64,000 nucleotides of DNA from Owenia fusiformis (taxonomy: Eukaryota > Annelida > Polychaeta > Sabellida > Oweniidae), in contig CAIIXF020000003.1 of NCBI GenBank assembly GCA_903813345.2, positions 32,053,151 to 32,117,150 on the forward strand. The letters are read 5' to 3'. Shown one piece after another: positions 48,700 to 61,366 of this stretch. The notes under the pieces were generated by a model that worked only from the letters and a program-made list of their open reading frames with translations, was not told the origin of the DNA and did no database searches. Numbering within the stretch: the stretch's first letter is position 1; each line of letters starts with the position of its first letter. The translations under genes and the position numbers were made by a program.

Positions 48700-49100
48700 C
48701 AACCTGACAACCAGGGGCCGCTGTGCATGAGGCCCAGGAAAACAGGAATATTGGCTGATTTTGAGATTGTTCGGAAGTATAACTTGATTATACTCAAATG
48801 AAAAGCAATTTAGAGTAGATTGCAAATTTTGTATAATTTTTCTGATTTGGGCCTCAGAAAATTCTAAAATGGCTGCTTAATGTCTGATTTGCAATAGTTC
48901 CCTGATCTATTCAAAGTATGGCTATATTATACTCAAATTGAGGGAATTTTATAGTAGATCACAATTATGGTATTGTTTTTCTGATTTGTGCCTCAGAAAA
49001 TCCAAAATGGCTGCCAGGAACTCTTCAAAGTATGGTTACAACAATACATTAGATCTCAAATATTGTATTGTCTTTATGATCTGAGCCTTTGAAACTCCTA
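48700..49100. repeat. Degenerate tandem repeat with gcctcagaaaatyc
   Basis: Three diverged units share attatactcaaat, tagtagatcacaa and cagaaaatccaaaatggctgc. Confidence 0.6.
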
Positions 49101-49937
49101 AATCATTACTCATATTCTTAAATTGATGGAAATTCTGGTATATCTTCAATGTCTGTCTGTTATCTGCATCGTATTAAGGATAATTAAATGGTAAATACTA
49201 CATTTTGATGATTCAAGTTTATTGGGATTTGCAACTCAATGGAGTTGCCAATTTTTAGTTAAAGATTGCCAAGTTTTGAAGATTTCTGTTGTTCATACAT
49301 GTAGTAGACACTCAAAAGTGTCATGCTGACTTTTCTAAGTATGAAAAGTTGTAGTTCTGTGTATCAGGTATTAATGCAGTACATAGTTATATCATGAACA
49401 CAAATAAATTGAAGATTAGACCTCCTCAGTCCCATCTTTGTTAATTCAATTAAATGAGTTGTACAATCATAACCATCTACTAGTAAAATTTTAAATGTTT
49501 GAAAATACTTTGAATCTAAAAAATAAAAAATTAAAGGACCATATTGAAACAGTATATGTTAAAATAGAAACATTTATGCATGCCCTAACTTTTGTATATT
49601 TTAGTATGTTTTGTAGTTTAGCTATCATATCCACTTGGTAAAAATGTAAAAATAATATAGAATAAAATGTTTAATATACTGCAAAATAAGTTGCATTAAG
49701 AGAGAATCATAGAGAATATTTTTTCCAGTATAATAGGCAGTTATTTTTTGTATTATAGCGGAAAAAAATATAATACGTATTTTGAAGAATTATTTTTGAT
49801 TTAATAATATTATTCGTGTATTATTTAAAGGGAACAACATATAATACCATATAATATAGAATAATATTTTTGTCAGGAGCAAATAATATGTTGGCATCTG
49901 CAATCAAAAACCGATTATACGCGTTTATTTTCGAGCC
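49101..49937. other. Unassigned, very AT-rich
   Basis: No gene is recognised. 49700-49900 is dominated by taatat-type simple sequence. Confidence 0.35.
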
Positions 49938-52370
49938 GTTAATCCCTAATTATTCAATTCCTATGAAATAAGTTTCATTCATACTTATACTTAAGTAATT
50001 AATCCGTTTGTTATGGTTAATGGATTAATCTCTACAGCTGATGGCTCTAAAAAATTCCACAAAAATAATTTGCAGAATAAGTTTCTACATATATATTTGA
50101 TTGTATAATGTCCCTCATGTTATGATTAACATTGTGTTAAATTTTTGATTCAATCAATTAATTCATTGTAAAGTTAATTTTTGAATTTTTAATTAATTGG
50201 TTTTCCTCACATTTTTATTCCATTGTTTCTCTGTCACATTAGGTTTTTGGCAAACAACTCTTAAATCCCCCTCTTACACAGATACAAACATGGGCTTTCA
50301 ACTAGACCCATGATACAAACAACCACCTGTATTCACGTTGCCAACAAAAAACATTAATTAATAAACACATCACGCATTTTATACAGAACCATACTTAAGG
50401 ACCCCCCTCCCCGTGGCCAACGATTCTTTCAAATTCATATAGTTTTTCAACATTCACGTCATGTATTGACATTCCAGAGCAATATAATAAGTCAAACTTT
50501 AATCCCTAATTATTCAATTTCTATGATTTGAGTTTTGTTCACACCGATAAATAATCTGTTTGTTAGAGTTAATGGATTAATTTCTACAGCCGATGGTTCT
50601 AATTTCAACCAAAAAATAATTTGCAAATTTAGTTTTTCATATTTATTTGATCGTATAATGTCCCTTATGTTATAATTAACATTGTGTTAAAATTTGGATT
50701 TAATTGATTGACTCAATGGAAAGTTAATTTTTAATCAATGGCTTTCCTCACATTTTTACTCCATTTGGTTTCCTCACAATTTAAATCAATAGTTTCTCTG
50801 TCAAATTAAGCTTACAACAAACAAGACTTAAAGCCCTCTCTCACACAGACACAAACACCTTTATTCACTTCACAAACAACACAAAACATTGATGACACGA
50901 AACTGCTATATATCAATACATTACAAATTTGATACAGGTCCATGGCAAGGAAGGGGGGGGGGTCGTTGGGTTAGATTAAATCACCCTCCCCCTTGCCAAA
51001 ATTCTTTCAAAATCCTATTATCAATTGTGAACCCTTGGTATGTTTTGAAAATTGATCCGCTTGGCTAAAACTTATTACAAGCCTGTAATATATTGTATGT
51101 TTTGCTCCGATTTTTCTGACAAATCACTGATAATAAATAAGGAAACGTCCATTAGGTTAACCGATACAAGTGGTGTTAATCCATGCTAAAACAAAATAAG
51201 AACTTGTATTCTCTCACATTTCACAATTCGTGTGTTTTCTGTTATCCATATAATATCTGAGATATAAACCGGGGATATCCCGGGAGGGGGGATATAAACA
51301 TCAGATTAGTACATGATGTTATACATTTGTTTCTACTACAATTGGATCATTTCTTTTTATTACAACTTTCTTTGTTTTCCATTTCCAAATATATATATTC
51401 AAAAGGTGCGAGATTCGGTATGTTTAGTTGTTTGATAATGAAAATAAAGAAGTGGGCACAATTTAATGTTTCATCTGACAAAGCAATGATTACGCTTTGA
51501 GCAAATTGGTGCATGGTAGAACAAACTGATGTAAATAACATATTGACATACAGCATGTCAGAGCAATATGATCAGTAAAATGTTAATCCCTAATTATTTA
51601 ATTTTTTTAATATGAGCTTCATTAACACTGACAACTAATCTGTTTATTGGAGGCAATGGATTAATTTCCTACAGCCAACAGTTCTGAGTTCCACAAAAAA
51701 TTATTTGAAAATTAAGTTTTTCATATTTATTTGATTGTATAATGCCCCCTATGTTATGATTAACATTGTGTAAAAATTTGGATTTAATTGATTGACTCAA
51801 TGGAAAGTTAAGTTTTAATCAATGGGTTTCCACTCCATTGTTTCTCTGCCACATTAAGTTTACAACAAACAACCACCTGTATTCACTTTGCCAACCACAC
51901 TTTGCCTCTGACACAGAACTGCTCAATTTTTCAGTTAAATACAAGTACATTACGCATTTTATACAGGCCCGTACCTATCGAGTAACGATCCCCTCCCCTT
52001 GGCCAACAATTCTTTCAAAATCATGCAGATTTTCACCATTCACATACATGTATTGATGTCAGAGCAATATAAGTAATACCTTAATCCCTAAGTTTTTTCA
52101 ATTTCTATGAAATGAGTTTTGTTCACTGATAACTAATCCGTTTGTTAGAGTTAATGGATTAATATCAAGAACTGATTCTTCTAATTTCCACAAAAAATAA
52201 TAATTTGCAAATTAAGTTTTTCATATTTATTTGATGGTATAGTGTCCCTCTTTCTATGATTAACATTGTGTTAAAATTTGGATTGAATTGATTAACTCAT
52301 CGGAAAGTTAATTTTTTGATTTTTAATTGATGACTTTTCTTCACATGTTTACTCCATTGTTAACATTAAT
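49938..52370. repeat. Large direct repeat of roughly 0.5 kb, four copies
   Basis: Copies start near 49938, 50498, 51580 and 52080. Each runs through taatccctaattattcaatt, ccgtttgttagagttaatgg, tgattaacattgtgttaaa and, in the first three, cacaaacaacc-type sequence. The third copy is displaced by extra sequence at about 51060-51565. Minus-strand frame 51347-51556 lies in that insert and is not recognised. Confidence 0.75.
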
Positions 52371-52621
52371 TTTAATCAAATTAAATTTATTAATTTCTTC
52401 TAAATATTTATTTTGTAAATATGTTTCAAATAGAAATAGAACAATCAAAATAAAATGTATGTGTGACATTTGTAAGTAAAGGAGATGAGAAGGCCAGTAG
52501 AACGGTTAATCCTATTAACTGCCATGCTGTGCATTCTTTGTTTTGTTTGGTTAAGTAATTAACCAGATGGATTGTACATCAAGTTGGGCGAGAATAATTG
52601 CGTATAATATTTTTTAGAACC

Positions 52622-52925
52622 CAAGGAGGATTGGCTCCCAGAATCGAAGTCGATATTTTCCAACAATGAAAACGCCGAGATGTCGTTATTTTCTGAAATT
52701 ATAACCGATTATAAATTCAAAATAAACAGTTCAAAAGATTCGAACCAATATTTCGATCATTTCCTGTGAGTTTTAGAATTTTTCGTTAGGAAATAAGACC
52801 AAAATTCACGATTCAAATGTTGAAGTGAACAAAATGGCGGCTGTTGGAATTCAAATTTTGTAGCACGACATGCCCATATATGGGACAGAATATCGATGTT
52901 GCACTCTGGGAGCCAATCCTCCTTG
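52622..52925. mobile_element. 304-bp hAT-type MITE with 8-bp target duplication
   Basis: Perfect 21-bp inverted ends (beginning CAAGGAGGATTGGCTCCC) are bounded by TTAGAACC at 52614-52621 and 52926-52933. The interior has only a short frame. An 8-bp duplication with CA...TG ends fits hAT elements. Confidence 0.85.
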
Positions 52926-52933
52926 TTAGAACC

Positions 52934-53640
52934 CAAATAATACAATATAATTTGATATATTCTGTTCAGATTGGAAAATACAAGAAAATAATATTTTTTA
53001 GAATAGAAAAAAATTCTAAATAAACTGCAATCATCATATTTGGATCTCGCTTATTTCTAATTATATTATATTAATCTCTATATAATAGAGTATATTTTGC
53101 TGATTATATTTTTTTCCTTCATAATATAATATAATAATTACAATACTGAATGGAAATACTGTATTATTACGCATCTTTTTACACAAATATCCGAAAATAA
53201 AACATCTTTTTATATATTATTTTATTGATTTCACCAAGTGATCTGTGTCCTCTTATATTTTGATGCTTCTCTGCCATGTTATTTTCGAAAAATTTAACAT
53301 GGCTGAAACTCCCTAAATTACAAAAGGCCATAGCTTTGCTGCACATTATACATAACTATCTGAAAGATACAAAAGTTGACGACTTTTACATATGTTTCCA
53401 TTTTTTCATATACTGTTGCAATATAGTCATTTAATTGCTTATTTTTTAAATTCCAAGTAGTTCCAAACATTTTAGTGTAGTGTTACATCTTGAATTATGA
53501 ACACCAAGTCAATATCCTAGTCATGCTCACTTTATATTTTGTATTATTATATACCCAATATGTAACACTAATCCTGATTGGTCAATACCTAGTCACGTGT
53601 TCCGAAATAGATTTACTATTTCCCTCGGAAAGTTATATTC
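52934..53640. other. Unassigned, AT-rich
   Basis: Simple ataatat sequence to about 53220, then no recognisable gene. A 61-codon frame at 53490-53675 runs into the next hairpin and is not recognised. Confidence 0.35.
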
Positions 53641-53648
53641 CCTCAAAT

Positions 53649-53696
53649 GTGACGTCAGCGGGAATATACATTTGAACTATTGCCCGCTGACGTCAC
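53649..53696. promoter_or_regulatory. Hairpin with two perfect TGACGTCA sites
   Basis: The arms GTGACGTCAGCGGG and CCCGCTGACGTCAC pair perfectly across 20 nt. Each arm contains the palindromic CRE/ATF site TGACGTCA. A third TGACGTCA lies at 53969-53976. This may be a mobile hairpin rather than a promoter. Confidence 0.5.
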
Positions 53697-53762
53697 AATT
53701 GCAAGCTCTATTACCCTTGGAAACGTCTGCTCATCATCACTGCGCAGACGAAAAACAGAAAA

Positions 53763-53855
53763 ATGGAGGATGAGCACAAACACAAATCAACTCCGTTCAC
53801 CATGATAGACGTGCGTGAACGATACAATATAAGCAACGTGTATAAAGTTCCCTAA
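53763..53855 (+). CDS. Possible short ORF or first exon downstream of CRE sites
   Basis: A 30-codon frame (start MEDEHKHK, then DVRERYNISNVYK) opens with an A-rich leader and lies 70-110 nt after two CRE-like sites. Charged composition and higher CpG content set it apart from its neighbours. No domain is recognisable at this length. It could be the first exon of a spliced gene or chance sequence inside a repeat. Confidence 0.25.
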   Translation: MEDEHKHKSTPFTMIDVRERYNISNVYKVP

Positions 53856-54078
53856 GCTCAATACGTCTGTGTAATTTCAAGTGTTATGATAATCTATTCC
53901 GCGTGTTAAACGCGATTGAATTTGTCAAGTGAGAGTCTCAGAGGCAAAAATTTCTGTTGAGCATCTGATGACGTCACAGCTTATAATGCTAACAATGGAC
54001 CCGGGGAGGGGGCTTTCTAAGCCTTTTTGGCCTTCGCAGAGGAAACGGGACAAGAGTCAGTATAGGGTATATAATAAA

Positions 54079-54249
54079 ACAAATAGTGACTGCCTAATTT
54101 CGAGCAATAGTGTAAATGATTTCCCCTTGGGAATATCCTCTACAATATACTATTCCCTCAGCCTGCGGCTTCGGGAATAGTACATTGTAGAGGATATTCC
54201 CTCGGGGAAATAATTTACACTATTGCCCTCAATGGCAGTCACTATTTGT
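54079..54249. repeat. 170-bp hairpin repeat
   Basis: The arms run from caaatagtgactgcc and gcaatagtgtaaat, through ggaatatcctctaca, to tactattccc, and return in complement after a loop of about 20 nt. It has the form of a MITE. I could not read a clean target duplication. Confidence 0.75.
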
Positions 54250-54421
54250 ATACTGTATAATGTTAGTCTGTATCTTTATAGTCTTTGTCCATCATTCAAG
54301 ATTGGTCCTTCACTGCTTTCATAGCAGATAATGTAATGCAATGAATTACTCTTGGGCCAAGAATGTCTTTTTCCTGCTCAGAATCAAAATCTAGTGTTCT
54401 ATCTGAGAGTGAATCTCAATC

Positions 54422-54715
54422 TCAATCCCATATCTTGGTCATTCTATATTCTGTCTTTGTGTTATCCTCATGAAGCCACTCTACTTTAAGCACTGAACCT
54501 TTCCTGAGACCGTTATTGCCAAGGGAGTTACCCACCTTTTCTATTACATGTATATCCAGTAAGGAATGAAGCATATCACCCTCTTTGATATCATCTGCTT
54601 TGAGGTCTTCCTGCAGCAACATGTCCCACCAGGATGTGTCAGTGGTGTGCTTCACATGCTGCATGATCCATAGTAGGATAGCACATTCAACCTTCAAGAT
54701 CATAAGTTTTATCAT
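54422..54715 (-). CDS. Unrecognised ORF, possibly C-terminal exon
   Basis: The 97-codon frame extends upstream without a stop to about 54774 (WYKELEELPDINYPKR precedes the first Met). Amino-acid composition looks protein-like, with a helical ECAILLWIMQHVKH stretch, an acidic linker and an end in RMTKIWD. I do not recognise a family. It could be an exon, a decayed gene, or part of a transposon. No splice site was firmly identified. Confidence 0.3.
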   Translation of the reverse strand: MIKLMILKVECAILLWIMQHVKHTTDTSWWDMLLQEDLKADDIKEGDMLHSLLDIHVIEKVGNSLGNNGLRKGSVLKVEWLHEDNTKTEYRMTKIWD

Positions 54716-54774
54716 CCTCTTAGGATAATTTATGTCTGGTAGTTCTTCCAGCTCTTTGTACCATTGGTTTCAAT

Positions 54775-56100
54775 CCTATCAATACATTGCACAACGAGAA
54801 ACACTATATAATAAACATCAATACGACGAGATAATAGATTTATTATTCAAATTGAATAATAACTAATAAGATCAGTTACTGTTGAATAACATTCTTCCCG
54901 GGATTTGTTATTAATCATATAGAAATGTCTTATCCGAACAGCTTACATGTCCGTATTATCCGTTGCGGCCATTAACAATTTTACATATCTAATTAGCTAA
55001 GTAAATAAACATGCGTCGACACAGTCGCAGTTGACTATGAAAAGCTCAATCATCAATCTTATTTTTATTTTCTTGATTTAAAAATTTATTATGTTTAAAA
55101 AAGAAAATGTTTGATTTTTAAGTTCAACCTTTAATTCTTATTATCAAGAACGCGCATGCAAATTCGCCAACCATGTACATTGTTTGCAGTCTGAGCAATT
55201 TAATGTAAATCATTACGTATATTTTTCGATATACTGTAATACTATTCATTACTTGTAAAATTGAACCGAATATAATCTAAAATTAATCAGCTTTAAATAC
55301 ATTATATGTCATAAAAGTTGCCTTAAAACAATATAATTCGTGCGTTTGTAAATGCTCTAAAGCCCCGCTAGTATATGAACGAATCCTAAATAGAAATGAG
55401 TAAAATTCGTTCCCATTAGTGTGTACACGTTCTACACCGAGACTTTTCCTTTAAATCAAATCAGTCCACTAGTATGAGTTAAGAATGGACAGAGGGACGG
55501 ATGGCTTCATTCAATGGGATAATTAAGATATTTCAAAACCAGTGTCATTCTTCTATGCATACATCACTCCAATCATACCATAAAACAAGCTGTTTATTTT
55601 AAAACTATTCTTTACGAATCTATGATAAGTGTATAATGTTCAATCATACAAATCGCAGTCAGTGATTGTTCTCCACACTCACCCCCCCCCTTCCTGACAT
55701 GATGAACTATTTTGTAAAACCATTGACAGTGTGGAAAGGATTTTTACACTCGAGTGTCAAGGGGGGGGGGCAGTTACAGAAATATACAAGGCGATGGTTC
55801 AAATCAGACAATTTTCAAAACTGCCCAACATGGTGAAAACTTCACGTTTTTAAAGAATGCTTGCCCGGCGAGTGGTTTGCTCTGGATTGCGAGAGAACAA
55901 AAACTTTGAGTTAGGATTTTTCCTAATACTATCTATACTAAACAACTTTTTAAACTGTCTCTGACTACAAATCATGCCAATAAATACCATTATTGTGTTG
56001 ACAGGATTAAATATGATATCTATGGAATTATAATTTAATGAACTCAATAGTCTAAATGATAATAACTTCATAATTTAGTCTTGGCTGACTAGTCTTGCAC
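54775..56100. other. Unassigned interval
   Basis: No gene is recognised. C and G runs lie at about 55682-55690 and 55762-55771. The minus-strand frame at 55850-56071 is not recognised. Confidence 0.35.
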
Positions 56101-56109
56101 CATCAGAGT

Positions 56110-56430
56110 TGGATTGCAAATACCTCCCTAAATCAAATATTTAAAATTTACAAATTTACTAGTGTACGGGGTGGGGAAACAAGTCTCCATTCAACCACTA
56201 AAGTTTAAAAGGAAGACTATAGTGTCCCGTGAATTCATTATAATTATCTTAGACAATAGTGAAGCGGTACAATCATTGGAGTGTTAATTAATCGGAATGC
56301 AAGTTTGATTTAAAATAACTCCTTTGGATCAAATATTTAAATTCTACTAGAATGCGGGGAGTGGAAACAAGTCTCCATTCAAGCACTAAATATCAAAAGA
56401 AAGATTTCAGTACCCATTAACTTCACTCCC
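56110..56430. repeat. Diverged direct repeat of about 110 bp
   Basis: atcaaatatttaaa, then gtggggaaacaagtctccattcaa and ccactaaa, recur at about 56130 and 56326. Confidence 0.65.
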
Positions 56431-58558
56431 GGACTTTACTATTCACCACCACCTCTCCCCCTTCTCCAAGTATCCCTTATGACCCCAGAATGTTCGTTTC
56501 TGTGCCCCCCCCCCCTGTCCATGGCCAGTAAGTAATCTATGTGTATATATCTGTATAAAACCAGATGCAGGCATAGACATTAACAAGGTGAGGGGATTTA
56601 AATATAAAAATAATCTTGTTTTTGGCTCCGACTTAAATATTTTGGCACTGTTTAACGAAGCCGGTTTAAGGAATGAGAGGCAGAAATAATTCCTAGAAAT
56701 AAGATGGCCTCATCGCGATAGCCGCGACCCCTTTGTCTTTATCCTTCCACAATCGGCAGATAAGAGTGACTCTGGCATACCAGAATGAGATGGCCTGTCT
56801 TTACCGTAATCAAGATATGGTACCTAACCGCAGTTATTTTGGTTTTATAACGGGGATATTGCTCGAGCTTGAATAACAAATAAAAGGCATGTTCCTATTT
56901 CTGTATTCTGACCTTTGATTGTGTATTAAGTTGAGCTGCACGCCAAACGTTAAGATTGTTAAAACGCTGAAAATAAAACTTTATTCCTCTCAATTTACAT
57001 AAAAATGAAACAGATTAGATTCGAATCTCAGTCACACCAGCACCACTGGTCAAAGGAAGTACAAATATCTATATTAATCAAATGTCTGAGAATTTGATAA
57101 CTGTCTGGGATCCAATGTTAATTTTATTGAAGCAAACTAAGAAAAGATGAATTTTAAACGTTTAGAGGGAAAAGTCAAATATGCATTGTAACCCTAAAAA
57201 TAATTCATTAAAGTGTCGTACACATTTTATAACATTTATATAAATAAAACAAATAAAGCACAACCCTAATGCCCTATAATGAATTCATATCGGCGCTAAA
57301 CGGCCCTTGCAATAAAAACGCATCGAAGCAGGGAATGCTTGGAAAATTCTTCCGAGACTGACTTTTGTTATTTCAAAATTGAAATATGCCTAATTCCCAT
57401 GAACACGCGATCTTTTTCCCTGGGTTTTACTCTATTTTAAATTTACTAGAAAAATGTTTAGATGATTGCGTTTGCTTCTCACGAGTTCATTGAAACGTTC
57501 AGTCGTAAAACTTTAGAGATCAAAAGACTAATTAGGCACCTGATTGCGAAAGTTTGATTGCATTTCGATCGCCGGGATTTTACAAACGTATTGTTTAATT
57601 AGCGATCGTGTTCTTGGGATCTTGATAACTTCCTATTTTAAGTTTTGGGCTGAAAGCAATGAGTATGTCGGACTTTCTCAAGTCCACATAATGAAACAAT
57701 ATCCCTTTATATTAGTCCAATCGGAATTTGCATAAACATACCAGTTTTATATTGCAAAAAGAACTGTAATTAATAGCCTACATAAAAGCATCATGATAAA
57801 TGAAACATTGAAGCATATATAAAGCCTATTGTTATCGCACCCATCGCACCCCCCCCCCCTCCTGGCTACGCCTATGGATATTTTGGCAACTTTCACGTTT
57901 ACCCCGCCCCCTAATAATTCTTGCGCCCCCTCTAAATATCAGACCCGTCAGGCGTTGAGGCATGGATCAGGATACCCTGACTCCCAAGCTGTGCGACTTC
58001 TGGCAACCGCTACACCTATATTCCCGGGGAAAACGCTTTTAGAAAAATTGTCAAATATGGTCGTGTGTGGGCAAACACGGAGGAGGAGGAGAGGGGTGCG
58101 TGCATTGTGTGCGACCCTTCATCAGTTGTGTACCTTATTTTTTGTATGAATTTCTTCCGAATAGTTATGCTAGAGGGGTTCCGATATTTATTTCTGTTTT
58201 CAAATGAAATAATTTCACCCTTGCCCGACTGACTTGTAGATAATGCACGAATCAAATAGCATGGAGATCAGATAATCAGATTGATTCGTATTTTCGCAAT
58301 CAGAAGAATTAACTTATTGTTTTCTCTGATTAAAAGGCGGTTTGAAGCTACTTTTACAGGATTTGTAAATTCGCAATCAGACTAGCTTATTTTAATATTT
58401 AGTCAGTGCAAGAGGAGGGGACTATAATGTAGAAAATTGTTTTGGTTTCGACACTAACTGAATAATTTATCACAATTGTTAAATAAGCAAACAGAAACAG
58501 GTTTAAAAATGAGAATAGAGGCAAAAAAGTCTATACATAAAATGTAATTAAAACCCGG
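56431..58558. other. Unassigned interval
   Basis: No gene is recognised. The frames at 57544-57735 and 57829-58149 have no domain, and the latter starts in a C-run next to the ggctacgcc repeat word near 57863. Confidence 0.35.
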
Positions 58559-59230
58559 GAATTAAAAGCAATTTTAGACTGTTAGATGATCTCTTCTGTA
58601 ATCAAAGTGATGTTGGTACACTTCCGCCGTTAGAAAAACAAAGACTATATAGCAATTAATCCTTTTGTAATCATTAAATGTTAGATTCTTATTATTTTGT
58701 TGGACAATGTTCAGACTTCTGACCAAGATTAAATCATTTATGTTTGTATTTAAAAATAGTATTTCAATCAGACAGACGTTCTAATGAGTTAGAAAAATAC
58801 ATTTGTTTTACATTTCCTCTCAAGAAGTTTTCAAAGGTAATCAAGTCGATTTGTTTGAGTGTTTAGCATTGTTTTTCATAACTTGACGCTTCGATGAACA
58901 GAATGACTTTGAAATGAGTTTTTCTAATTTTAGCTTTTATACGGACATGCTTATTGTATATTTCTATATGAACGTTGTAGTTATGTGATGTAACATCGCC
59001 CCCCCCCCCCAATTACAGGTATACAAATTTGGGTCGGAATGCATTAACTTGCAATTAAAAGCAATTTTAGACTGTTAGATGATCTCTTATATAATCTAGG
59101 TGATGTTGGTACACTTCCTCATTTAAGAAAACAAAGACTAAAACAAAGAGAACTAAGCAATTAATCCTTTTGTTATCATTAAGTGTTAGATTCTCATTTT
59201 TTATTGGACAATATTAAGACTTCTGTCTCC
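58559..59230. repeat. Direct repeat of about 180 bp, two copies
   Basis: Copies at about 58561-58745 and 59056-59235 share ttttagactgttagatgat, gatgttggtacacttcc and agcaattaatccttttg. They have diverged by scattered changes and one insertion. Confidence 0.75.
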
Positions 59231-59505
59231 GATTGTTATGCAGGTATGTGTATAAAATCATGTGAACAACATTATCGTGGAAACTCCCATATTCATTCTC
59301 ATAATGTCTTACAGCTATTTCGCAAATGACATAATCCTAAACAACATATGGAAATAATAGTGCAGAACTGAGCGAAAAGAAAGGTGGAACAAATCAGATT
59401 AAGATATTTTATTTTTGAAATGCACAAAGGGCAACAGTTGAAGAACAAAAGTTAAAGGGGTTGTGAAATAGATCGTGCTTTTATATGATCCCCTTCTATA
59501 GTACC

Positions 59506-60708
59506 CTACCCTTTGCATTCGTTGGACTTCACTTCTCTAATGAGAGTTTCGTCTTCTCGTAGTTTACAATTAGACTCTGCACGCAGCGTAATAGTTCCCC
59601 TATTATCCATGTTCATGTTCTCATTTGATTTTCCATCAGTTATGACTTGGTATCATTCGTTCCGATTTTCATTACGGCGCCCGGCCGATTGAGTATTTTG
59701 TTCAGAATTGAATACAATTTTGAACAAAATACTCATCGGCCGGGCGCCGGTGCTGAAAATCTGAGCAAATGTGACCACGGCATTATAAAAGCATACTCTT
59801 TAATACACGAACAGATTCAAAATGAGACTTTATCTATCAGAGAAATAAAAATGGAAAATTTGTATTCTGAAAATATTAACTGATGCATTGGTTAGTATTA
59901 AATATTAAGTTTTACAGTCGGAAACCTCAAGGGGCGGGAAATTTGATTAAACAAAACGCCGGATTAATATGTGGACAACTTGCAAATGAAATGTAAGTAA
60001 CATGACAGAACGAGTATGTACGTCCAATAAATACTTTTATAGTTTTAATGTGCATTCAAAGGACCCCGTTTGTAAAATTGATAGAAATGAATAGTTTTAT
60101 TACCGGAAAAAACTGAGAAATATCTACCCGATTCGCCAGAATAGTCATCATCATATCAGTGCGAAAAATTAGCTATATTTATTTTCTATGCGATATACAC
60201 CTGATATTGATAGCCTTCCACAATCATGGTCCGTTGACATCATCAAACTTGTGATTTGCCATAAGTGATTAACCAACATTTTAAAACAATTTAAAGTCGG
60301 GGTTGACGTTTCTTGACTTTTCACACTGACATCCAAACAAAACATAATTTGAAAATAAAAGGCATAAAATGGCCATTAAAAGTACATTTTTGAACAAAAG
60401 TATCAACTTATATTACACTGCACGCAAATACAAAGTGAAAAGAACGTCTTCCCGGAGATTGAAATACGGATCGGTAAGTCAACAAATCTAACTGTTAAAT
60501 AAACAAGCTTAGCCTATGTCTGCGATTGTTTGTCTGAGTGGCCAGATGTTATCCGTTTCGGATAATAAATTTCTGAGAATACTACTGATATCTAGAATAC
60601 ATCTTCCGTGATATTTTTCATAAAACTACCCTTTGCATTCGTTTGACTTCACTTCTTAAAAGAGAGCTTCGTCTTAGTGTAGTTTAACTAGACTCTGTAC
60701 GCAGGGTA
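59506..60708. repeat. Direct repeat of about 83 bp, copies 1.1 kb apart
   Basis: 59506-59588 and 60626-60708 share ctaccctttgcattcg, gacttcacttct, gcttcgtctt-type and tagactctg(c/t)acgcag blocks. The interval between holds a stable hairpin and no recognised gene. Confidence 0.7.
59676..59748. repeat. Very stable GC-rich hairpin
   Basis: Arms 59676-59704 and 59721-59748 pair over 28 bp with a single-base bulge and a 16-nt loop. The outer part is ggcgcccggccgat, strikingly GC-rich for this window, and the inner part is gagtattttgttca. Confidence 0.8.
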
Positions 60709-60949
60709 TCGTAAAACAGGCTTCTTAGCTGCAATTTTGAATAATAGCGTAATTCATAGCAAAATATAAATTAACCCGCCTCTGTTTAATTCAAATATGC
60801 ATTACCCTTATGAATCATATACTTAGACACCTTTTCATTCTTGATTCGAATTTTTATCTTGTCTTCATCTAAATTTGTGGATTAATAACAGTTTTTAGTA
60901 TACAAATTGAACATACAAAATGTAGCGTATTGATTACACGTTACAGTGG

Positions 60950-61190
60950 CGTAGCCAGCTTTCAGTCGGGGGGAGGGGGGGGGGTGCGATCGTGGCATAA
61001 AAAATGTTTTTGAAGATTTGTTTTGAATTTTACAAAAATTGGTGCAACTTCGTTCAAAATCGAGCTAGAAGCTTCAAATAAAAAGCATTTTAAGACTTTT
61101 TTCTTCTATCTAATGGTTCTATTTTCATTGGTTATGGAGGGGGGGGTGCGATCGCACATTGCATCCCCATGGCTACGCCTATGCCCTATA
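60950..61190. repeat. ggcgtagcca/G-run repeats in opposite orientation
   Basis: tggcgtagccagc followed by G runs and tgcgatcg at 60951-60995 is mirrored in part by ggggggggtgcgatcg and tggctacgcctatg at about 61139-61182. Confidence 0.6.
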
Positions 61191-61366
61191 TTAATATAAC
61201 AAGGTTATCATATCATGCCAATAGTTATATGGTTAACTAATATTAACACAAAATAATAATACACGATAATTAAAAAAATAAACCTCGGTATTCGGGCCTA
61301 AAATCCAAGGATACGTGTACCATTACTTAAGTGTAAGCTGCAATACCATATCGAATACCTGTACCA

